A DNA stretch of 21,167 nt. It comes from DASRAJ01 sp039920305. GTDB taxonomy: Bacteria; Bacteroidota; Bacteroidia; Chitinophagales; UBA10324. Made by a program: the position numbers and the translations under genes. Positions 1-5,629 of this stretch are shown here, piece after piece. Positions within the stretch are counted from its first letter, which is position 1; every line of letters begins with the position of its first letter. The stretch is taken from contig JBDSEA010000053.1 of the NCBI GenBank assembly GCA_039920305.1, forward strand, positions 1 to 21,167, read 5' to 3'. The notes beneath the pieces were generated by a model that saw nothing but the letters and a program-made list of their open reading frames with translations, searched no databases and had not been told where the DNA came from.

Positions 1-73
1 CATGATTAGCTTTGTTTACAGAAAGACAAGGAATCATGATCAGATTCAAAGTTTATTATTCCGGAAAACCAAC

Positions 74-81
74 TATCTTTG
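74..81 (+). promoter_or_regulatory. Bacteroidota-type -7 box ahead of the Cys-rich cassette
   Basis: TATCTTTG matches the Bacteroidota sigma-ABfr consensus TAnnTTTG exactly and ends 28 bases before the ATG at 110. A -33 element is weak: GTTT at 51-54 is at the right spacing (19 nt) but is not the usual TTTG. The three following genes are closely spaced on the same strand, so this could start the whole cassette. Confidence 0.55.
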
Positions 82-109
82 ACAGATAAATTCTAAATTA
101 ATTTTCACG

Positions 110-508
110 ATGAAAAAAATAATCACTGCATCATTTGCTTTGCTATTGATTTGCAATTTCAGTTTTGCCCAATCAACCTCAAGCGATAAGCGAACAAAAG
201 AGAAGGTAAAATCAGAACAGTCTGCTAAGAATGATAAATCCTGCTGTGCTAAAACCTGTTCCGGAAAATCAAGCACTTCGACGGTTTCCACAGGTATTAA
301 CTCTGCTTCACCGCAACTCGATGTTTGTTCTCTGAAAGGAACGGCTGAATGTCCTTTAATTAAAAATTGCCCATTGAAAGGCACCTCTGCATGCCCATAC
401 ACCCATAGTACAACAGCAGAGTCTAAACCACCTGCCCATCCTCTTACTGATAAGGAATTAAACACTCCAGCTCAGAAAACAGCTGTTAACAGTGCAACAC
501 CTGATTAA
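110..508 (+). CDS. Small exported Cys-rich protein with duplicated CxLKGTxxCP motif
   Basis: This is a 132-residue protein with a clear signal peptide: Lys-rich start, hydrophobic residues 4-14, and SFAQ at 18-21 as the likely cleavage region. The mature part is Lys/Ser-rich and carries CCxxxC (C45, C46, C50), then two copies of the same unit, CSLKGTAECP (73-82) and CPLKGTSACP (87-96). The key Cys are C73, C81, C87 and C95 with spacing 7-5-7. The C-terminus (about 100-132) is Ser/Thr/Pro-rich and probably unstructured. Paired, regularly spaced cysteines in an exported protein suggest metal binding or disulfide exchange, but I do not recognise a named family and assign no function. The gene lies 26 bases before the thioredoxin-like gene, probably in one transcript, and the two signal peptides are similar. 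The start is an ATG 28 bases after a good -7 box. Confidence 0.8.
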   Translation: MKKIITASFALLLICNFSFAQSTSSDKRTKEKVKSEQSAKNDKSCCAKTCSGKSSTSTVSTGINSASPQLDVCSLKGTAECPLIKNCPLKGTSACPYTHSTTAESKPPAHPLTDKELNTPAQKTAVNSATPD

Positions 509-534
509 TTTTCTTATTTCATAAAACACTTCAA

Positions 535-1311
535 ATGAAAAAACTTCTTCTCTCTACATTATCAATCCTTTTGATTTACAATTTATCTTTTGCGCAATCA
601 ACTGCCATGGACTGGACAAAGAATGATTGCGATGGCATCAGTCATAATTTATACACAGAGCTGGAGGAGGGTAATGTTATTCTCTCTGCGTATGTCATGA
701 CCTGCGGTTCATGTATTTCTGCTGCAAACTACCTTGAACAAATTTATCTGGACTATTCAGTCTCAAATCCTGATAAAGTGAAATTTTACGCAATTGACTG
801 GAACACTTCATTTACCTGTTCCTCATTTGAAAGCTGGGCATCCGGACTTTCCTGTACTTTATTCCTTGATGGATATGATGAGGTAAATTATTATGGTGGC
901 ATGGGAATGCCTACTGTTGTTGTATTGGGCGGAAGTGATCATACAGTCTATTATGACAAGCTTGGCTATAACCATAGCACCGATGATCAGGCTATTCGAG
1001 ATGCCATTGATGCTGCCCTCAGCACTACCGGTATTAACCAGATTCATGAAACAGGCAGTTCAATTGATGTTTTCCCTAACCCCGCAACAACTTCTGTTAA
1101 CATCAGCTTCACTTTAAATGCAGCTGCTGCTGTTTCACTTGATGTGATGACAATTCTGGGATCAAAAGTTCAAACCATCAATCTGGGTATGCAAAGTGCC
1201 GGTCAGAACAGCTATCAATTAAGTATCGGGAAGCTGAACAGCGGATTATATTTTGTTCAATTGAATTATGAAGGTGCAAGTGAAGCCATTAAGCTTATGG
1301 TTTTGAATTGA
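535..1311 (+). CDS. Secreted thioredoxin-like protein with T9SS type A sorting domain
   Basis: This is a 258-residue protein. Residues 1-21 are a signal peptide ending SFAQ, very similar to that of the preceding gene. Residues about 40-165 look like a thioredoxin fold: strand NVILSAYVMT, then CGSC (C57, C60) followed by a helix, strand KVKFYAIDW, and GMGMPTVVV with the expected cis-proline at P126. Extra cysteines at 32, 95 and 107 could form further disulfides. Residues about 175-258 are a typical T9SS type A C-terminal sorting domain: FPNPATTSVNIS near the start, GLYFVQL near the end, closing with KLMVLN. By family knowledge the protein should cross the outer membrane and be cleaved and anchored or released. 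The active-site motif suggests thiol-disulfide or metal-thiolate chemistry outside the cell; the substrate is unknown. It sits between a Cys-rich protein and an outer-membrane protein, which are plausible partners. Confidence 0.82.
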   Translation: MKKLLLSTLSILLIYNLSFAQSTAMDWTKNDCDGISHNLYTELEEGNVILSAYVMTCGSCISAANYLEQIYLDYSVSNPDKVKFYAIDWNTSFTCSSFESWASGLSCTLFLDGYDEVNYYGGMGMPTVVVLGGSDHTVYYDKLGYNHSTDDQAIRDAIDAALSTTGINQIHETGSSIDVFPNPATTSVNISFTLNAAAAVSLDVMTILGSKVQTINLGMQSAGQNSYQLSIGKLNSGLYFVQLNYEGASEAIKLMVLN

Positions 1312-1336
1312 TTGATGTATTGCTGAAAAATTGAAA

Positions 1337-2326
1337 ATGAATCTGTTCAAAACATTTCTCGTTTTCCTGATTATTAGTGTATCTTCATTTCAAATTACTT
1401 ATGGCCAGGGTTGCTGCGCAGGTGGCGGGGGCAGCCCGATAGCAGGTGGGGCTTCACAGGGTGTTTTGCAGAAAGATCAGCTCGACATTAATTTAAATTT
1501 CCAGCACACCTATTCCAATAAATTTCTTGGTGTGGATCCTGCCATTCCCAGGCTTTTGCAGAGCTACAATACCAACTATTTATTTCCAAGGATCAGTTAT
1601 GGAGTAACAAAGGATTTAACCGTGTCAATAGCAGGCGGTTATTATTTCAACAAGACACAATACGGGGCAGATTTTATTGATACAATCAAGTCAGGCGGTA
1701 TTGGTGATCTGATTATTTTCCCACGTTATAATGTCTGGCATAAGCAAACTGAAAAAAGCGTATGGGAAGCAACCATTGGATTGGGATTTAAGATACCACT
1801 CGGTAAATACAATGATTCACTGGTATTATTTCAGAATCAAAGTGTTACCCTCTATCAGCAAAAGCCTCCGGGTGTTCAGCCAACAACCGGATCCAATGAT
1901 TTTATTTTCTATGGATTTATTCTTCATGGATTTCCACAACATAGCTTCAAAGTATTCAGCTCGGTTCAGTACATTCTGAAAGGATGGAATCCTAAGGGGG
2001 AAAAATTCGGTAATTATGCTGATGTAAGCTTGTATTTCGCGATGCCGATTGCAAAAAATTTCAATGCAACTCTTTCAGGAAAGTATGAATATATCGGCAA
2101 GCTGAAGCGCAGTCCGGGCCTTCCGGTGGCTAACTATGATGTCACCTCATTTGGGAGCAACAAGATTTTTATTGTGCCGCAACTTAGCTATACCGCATTT
2201 CACAAGTTTACCTTTTATGGCTTATATGAGTTTCCGGTTTATCAAAAAGTGAATGGCGGACAGGTAGCATCTGATATTAATTTCACCTTGGGAATGTCTT
2301 ACCGGATTTTTGTGCATCAGCAGTAA
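1337..2326 (+). CDS. Outer-membrane beta-barrel-like protein with CCAGGGG N-terminus
   Basis: A 329-residue protein from the ATG at 1337; an in-frame TTG at 1331 would add two residues, but the ATG gives a normal signal peptide. Residues 1-24 are the signal (hydrophobic 7-18, then ITYGQ), and the mature chain begins with GCCAGGGGSPIAGG (25-38), an unusual Cys-Cys plus glycine run right at the new N-terminus. The rest alternates short amphipathic strands rich in Tyr, Phe and Asn separated by turns (for example about 45-60, 75-105, 125-145, 185-215, 235-255 and 270-325), as in outer-membrane barrels. It ends in an aromatic/hydrophobic strand (SYRIFVHQQ) rather than a classic terminal Phe. It probably follows the thioredoxin-like gene in one operon (25-base gap). 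It may be a channel or a surface receptor. The vicinal Cys suggest metal or thiol contact, but this is inference. Confidence 0.72.
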   Translation: MNLFKTFLVFLIISVSSFQITYGQGCCAGGGGSPIAGGASQGVLQKDQLDINLNFQHTYSNKFLGVDPAIPRLLQSYNTNYLFPRISYGVTKDLTVSIAGGYYFNKTQYGADFIDTIKSGGIGDLIIFPRYNVWHKQTEKSVWEATIGLGFKIPLGKYNDSLVLFQNQSVTLYQQKPPGVQPTTGSNDFIFYGFILHGFPQHSFKVFSSVQYILKGWNPKGEKFGNYADVSLYFAMPIAKNFNATLSGKYEYIGKLKRSPGLPVANYDVTSFGSNKIFIVPQLSYTAFHKFTFYGLYEFPVYQKVNGGQVASDINFTLGMSYRIFVHQQ

Positions 2327-2374
2327 AATACTTTTGCAATCATTTCATTCCGGACTGCATTTGAAACCGGGAGT

Positions 2375-2926
2375 TCAAGCATGAATCCCTTCCGCAATTT
2401 CTTCTACCATTTTCTGGCAAAATGCAGGTAAATCCTTCGGATTGCGGCTCGTAACCAATCCATTATCTACCACTACCTCGCTATCTTCCCATTCTGCGCC
2501 GGCATTGATAAGATCAGTTTTAATCGAAGGATATGAAGTCATTCTGCGTCCCTTCAGCTCACCGGTTTCTACCAGCGTCCATGGCCCATGGCAGATTGCA
2601 GCAATTGGTTTACTGTCATCAAAAAATCCGTTAATGAAGTTGATCACATCCTGGTTCATCCGCAGCTTATCCGGATTCATAACGCCCCCGGGAAGCACGA
2701 GTGCATCATAGTCCTGTGAATTAACCTCATCAATAGATTTATCAACAGGGTATTCTTTTCCCCAGTTTTTATTTGACCATGCCTTTACCGGTTCTCTGGT
2801 AAGTGAAATTACTTCTACCTGTGCACCCGCTTCTCTCAGCGCTTTAACCGGTTCGGTAAATTCTGATTCTTCAAATCCATGGGTAACTACGACAGCGACT
2901 TTTTTGGAAGTTAAATCTTTATTCAT
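2375..2926 (-). CDS. DJ-1/PfpI family protein (class I glutamine amidotransferase-like)
   Basis: A 183-residue single-domain protein of the DJ-1/PfpI superfamily, the usual length for the PfpI/YhbO branch. The strand KKVAVVVTHGFEESEF carries the conserved acid E20. The nucleophile elbow is AAICHGPW with C112-H113, preceded by LVLPGGVMNPDKLR (oxyanion-side loop). The second half (GRRMTSYPSIKTDLINAGAEW, DNGLVTSRNPKDLPAF) is typical of this branch. Members are cytoplasmic and have been described as intracellular proteases, chaperones or deglycases acting on glyoxal adducts; the sequence cannot decide among these. It is convergent with the outer-membrane gene and lies 55 bases downstream of ribF on the same strand, with no clear promoter of its own, so it may be read through from the uppP-truB-ribF operon. 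Confidence 0.9.
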   Translation of the reverse strand: MNKDLTSKKVAVVVTHGFEESEFTEPVKALREAGAQVEVISLTREPVKAWSNKNWGKEYPVDKSIDEVNSQDYDALVLPGGVMNPDKLRMNQDVINFINGFFDDSKPIAAICHGPWTLVETGELKGRRMTSYPSIKTDLINAGAEWEDSEVVVDNGLVTSRNPKDLPAFCQKMVEEIAEGIHA

Positions 2927-2981
2927 TGGAGATATTTTAAAGTATTTAATCGAAATCCTGTGCCACGAAATAAAACTGACT

Positions 2982-3914
2982 TTATATTTCTGTTAATATT
3001 TTTTTTGCCCTGATCACATCCCGGCCTATTTCTTCTGCCATCAGGTCTAAAGATTCAAACTTTATTTCTTCCCGAATCCATCCGATAAAATTCACGGTGA
3101 TTACTTTTTCATAGAGGTCGGCTGCGAAATCAAAAATGTAAGTTTCAATGGTTCGGTGGGAGCCATTCACTGTCGGCCGCATCCCGATACTCATCACACC
3201 ATTTCTCGTTTCCTGGTCAATATTAATGGTTACTGCGTACACCCCATCTGCCGGGATCAGCTTAAACATTTCAGGCACTGATAGATTTGCGGTAGGAAAT
3301 CCAAGCTTGCGGCCAAGCTGTTCTCCCCTGATCACCCTGCCGCTTAGTGAATAATAATGCCCGAGAAGGTGTGAAGTTGTTTTCACGTCCCCTTCCTGCA
3401 AGGCAATTCTTATCCGCGTAGAGCTCACCTCAATCTCATCCACCATTTGTTTCGGTATTTCCTCTACCTGAAAATGATATTGTGCTGAAAGTTTCCTGAG
3501 CAATTCAATATTACCATCACGATGATGGCCAAACTGGTGATTATAGCCGATCACAATAACTGCCGGGTGAAAATGACTTACCAGAAATTTTTCGACATAA
3601 TCTTTTGCAGAGAGAAGTGAAAACTCCCTGGTAAAGGGAACGATCACCAGATGATCGGCTCCATATTGTTCAAGCAATTTTATTTTTTCATCCATGGTAC
3701 TCAGCAGGCGCAGAGTATCTTCGTTTTGAAATACTATGGTGCGCGGATGCGGATCAAATGTGATGAGTACATTTTCACCGCGGATTTGAAGGGCTTTTTC
3801 CCTGGTTTTCTCAATTAATTTTTGATGACCCCGGTGTACCCCATCGAAGGTTCCAATGGTGATCACGGCATTTTGAAAGACAGGTAGCGAATCAAAATTC
3901 CGATGAACAAGCAT
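2982..3914 (-). CDS. ribF: Bifunctional riboflavin kinase / FAD synthetase
   Basis: A 310-residue cytoplasmic enzyme that phosphorylates riboflavin to FMN and adenylylates FMN to FAD. The N-terminal FAD synthetase half (about 15-180) shows the nucleotidyltransferase signature GTFDGVHRGHQKLI (HxGH type) and the EVSSTRIR motif (ISSTxIR equivalent). The C-terminal riboflavin kinase half (about 185-305) shows YYSLSGRVIRGEQLGRKLGFPTANL, the FMN/ATP-binding loop ending in PTAN, plus TVNFIGWIREEIKFESLDLM. Length and domain order match standard prokaryotic RibF. The gene starts 24 bases after the stop of truB, and the uppP-truB-ribF order is one I know from other Bacteroidota, so it is likely co-transcribed with them. 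Confidence 0.96.
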   Translation of the reverse strand: MLVHRNFDSLPVFQNAVITIGTFDGVHRGHQKLIEKTREKALQIRGENVLITFDPHPRTIVFQNEDTLRLLSTMDEKIKLLEQYGADHLVIVPFTREFSLLSAKDYVEKFLVSHFHPAVIVIGYNHQFGHHRDGNIELLRKLSAQYHFQVEEIPKQMVDEIEVSSTRIRIALQEGDVKTTSHLLGHYYSLSGRVIRGEQLGRKLGFPTANLSVPEMFKLIPADGVYAVTINIDQETRNGVMSIGMRPTVNGSHRTIETYIFDFAADLYEKVITVNFIGWIREEIKFESLDLMAEEIGRDVIRAKKILTEI

Positions 3915-3938
3915 TAGGATAATGATGGTTGATAGTTT

Positions 3939-4652
3939 TTATGCATTCGGCGATTCACCGCTGATGCCCGTAACTGCACTGTCCCTTTCAGCTTTTACAA
4001 ACTTCGCAAACTCCCCCATCTTCCAAGCATCCTTTAAATGATAATGGCCTATTCGTATTCTGCAAAGTGCAGAAACATGTGCCCCGGCATGTAATGATCT
4101 ACCCAAATCATTTATCAGCGAACGCACATAATAGCCCTTGCCGCAAACAATTCTGAAATCAACTTCCGGCAAAGAAACCTTCGTGATTTCAAACTCATTC
4201 AGAGTGACAACCTGTTTTTTCAGATCAAAAGACTTTCCTGCGCGGGCAAGTTTGTAATAGCGCTTGCCTTCAGAATGTTTGGCTGAATGAGATGGGGGTG
4301 TTTGTTCCATTGTGCCGATAAATTTTTCCGCCGCACTCAAAATCATTTCTTCAGTGATGTGCGAAATATCATATTCCTGGTCAATAGCGGTTTCGAGATC
4401 GAATGAAGGAGTAGCAGAGCCCATGATCATGGTACCTGTGTATTCCTTGTCCAAAGACTGAAATGAAGTTATATTTTTGGTTTCTGTACCGGTGCAGAGA
4501 ATCAGCAAGCCCGTAGCCAGCGGATCAAGTGTGCCTGCATGTCCTGTTTTTTGACGGATGAGATAATGAACTTTATTCACCACATCGAATGAAGTCCACC
4601 GAATGGGTTTATCGAATAGTAAAACGGTGTTACTAAATGTTGACGGGCTCAT
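3939..4652 (-). CDS. truB: tRNA pseudouridine(55) synthase
   Basis: A 237-residue enzyme that isomerises uridine 55 in the T loop of tRNAs. The catalytic motif GHAGTLDPLATG includes the nucleophile D43. Further conserved blocks are FDKPIRWTSFDVV near the N-terminus, KEYTGTMIMGSATPSFD, PPSHSAKHSEGKRYYKLAR (the binding-loop region with PPxxSAxKxxGxRxY character) and CGKGYYVRSLINDLG. It lacks the C-terminal PUA domain of the longer enterobacterial enzyme, giving the short form usual in Bacteroidota. Its ATG overlaps the uppP stop by the four bases ATGA (4649-4652), so translation of the two is coupled. ribF follows 24 bases after its stop. Confidence 0.96.
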   Translation of the reverse strand: MSPSTFSNTVLLFDKPIRWTSFDVVNKVHYLIRQKTGHAGTLDPLATGLLILCTGTETKNITSFQSLDKEYTGTMIMGSATPSFDLETAIDQEYDISHITEEMILSAAEKFIGTMEQTPPSHSAKHSEGKRYYKLARAGKSFDLKKQVVTLNEFEITKVSLPEVDFRIVCGKGYYVRSLINDLGRSLHAGAHVSALCRIRIGHYHLKDAWKMGEFAKFVKAERDSAVTGISGESPNA

Positions 4653-5455
4653 TTTGCCAAGGTGAGGGTGTAACCCATTGCGAGCAAAATTAGAATCACC
4701 CCTCCTATAATAATCCGGTAGTATCCAAAAATTTTAAATCCATGATTATTCAGATAGCCAATGAAGGTTCGAATTGCAATCATCGCCACAGCAAAAGCCA
4801 TGACAGAGCCACCAAGTAAGGCAATCACTTTAAATTCAGAGAGAAGATTTCTATTGTCATAGATATCCTTTGTGGTGGCAGCAAACATGGTTGGTACTGC
4901 AAGAAAGAATGAAAATTCCGCAGCCTGCTTCCGGTTTAGCTTTTGTGTAAGTCCACCTACAATAGTAGCTGCTGATCTTGAGGTGCCTGGTACCATTGCA
5001 AGCACCTGGAACAGCCCTATCTTAAGCGCCATCCAGTAAGTAATAGGCTTTTCCGGTTCGGTTTCATTGCGCTTGAAAATTTTATCAGCGAATACAAGAA
5101 AAATTCCTCCGAGAAAAAGGGTCACCGCTACTACCTGCACATTTCCAAGCAGGGAATCCACCAGCTTTTCAAAAAGCAATCCTGCAACCACCGCCGGTAA
5201 AAATGCTACAAGGAGTTTAAGATAAAAATCACGCGTAGTCTTAAAATCGGCGAACGAAAAGAATCTCTTTCGGTACAATACCACTACCGCTAATACAGCC
5301 CCAAGCTGAATAACAATGATGAAAAGCTTCGCAAAATTATTATTGCTCAGTCCCATCATGGCCTCTGCAATGATCATGTGACCCGTAGAAGAAATGGGTA
5401 AAAACTCCGTAAGCCCCTCGATGACAGAAAGAATGATGGCTTGTAAAACGTTCAT
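4649..5455 (-). CDS. uppP: Undecaprenyl-diphosphatase (bacitracin-resistance type)
   Basis: A 268-residue integral membrane phosphatase that recycles undecaprenyl diphosphate to the monophosphate carrier for peptidoglycan and surface glycans. Both family signatures are present: EGLTEFLPISSTGH near residues 13-26 and PGTSRSAATIVGG in the second half. About eight hydrophobic segments are visible. The open frame could extend to 5530, adding 25 residues (MSVDSFPLTSI...), but that stretch is not a membrane segment and contains a good promoter (5494-5524). The ATG at 5455 begins MNVLQAIILSVIEG, the usual N-terminus. It overlaps truB by ATGA. In many Bacteroidota this gene follows ftsX and a small DUF3098 gene; here the upstream neighbour is instead a T9SS repeat protein. 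Confidence 0.95.
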   Translation of the reverse strand: MNVLQAIILSVIEGLTEFLPISSTGHMIIAEAMMGLSNNNFAKLFIIVIQLGAVLAVVVLYRKRFFSFADFKTTRDFYLKLLVAFLPAVVAGLLFEKLVDSLLGNVQVVAVTLFLGGIFLVFADKIFKRNETEPEKPITYWMALKIGLFQVLAMVPGTSRSAATIVGGLTQKLNRKQAAEFSFFLAVPTMFAATTKDIYDNRNLLSEFKVIALLGGSVMAFAVAMIAIRTFIGYLNNHGFKIFGYYRIIIGGVILILLAMGYTLTLAK

Positions 5456-5493
5456 GAAATCAGATTGGTGAGAATGGGAGGATTTAGGCGCGG

Positions 5494-5524
5494 CAAATAT
5501 AGAGGTAAGTGGAAAAGAATCAAC
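5494..5524 (-). promoter_or_regulatory. Promoter of the uppP-truB-ribF operon (TTG-N19-TATATTTG)
   Basis: Read on the minus strand, GTTG (complement of 5521-5524) is followed after 19 bases by TATATTTG (complement of 5494-5501), a full match to the -7 consensus TAnnTTTG with the expected spacing to the -33 element. It lies 38 bases before the ATG at 5455. This is the best two-part promoter I found in the window, and it argues against the longer uppP frame starting at 5530. Confidence 0.65.
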
Positions 5525-5629
5525 TGACACTAACTGCTTCAGGGAGAAAGCCAGAAATTAGGGCTTGACTGTTTAGGTAAGTATAGAAGAGCTTAATTCC
5601 GGTGAAATAAAACATGAGGTTGATATCTA

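Noticed and set aside
73..465. Minus-strand frame of 130 codons opposite the Cys-rich gene
   Set aside because: It overlaps a gene with a clear signal peptide, promoter box and repeated motif. Its own product has no signal, motif or plausible leader.
5456..5530. 25-residue N-terminal extension of uppP
   Set aside because: It contains a good promoter and is not like any UppP N-terminus; the ATG at 5455 starts the conserved part.
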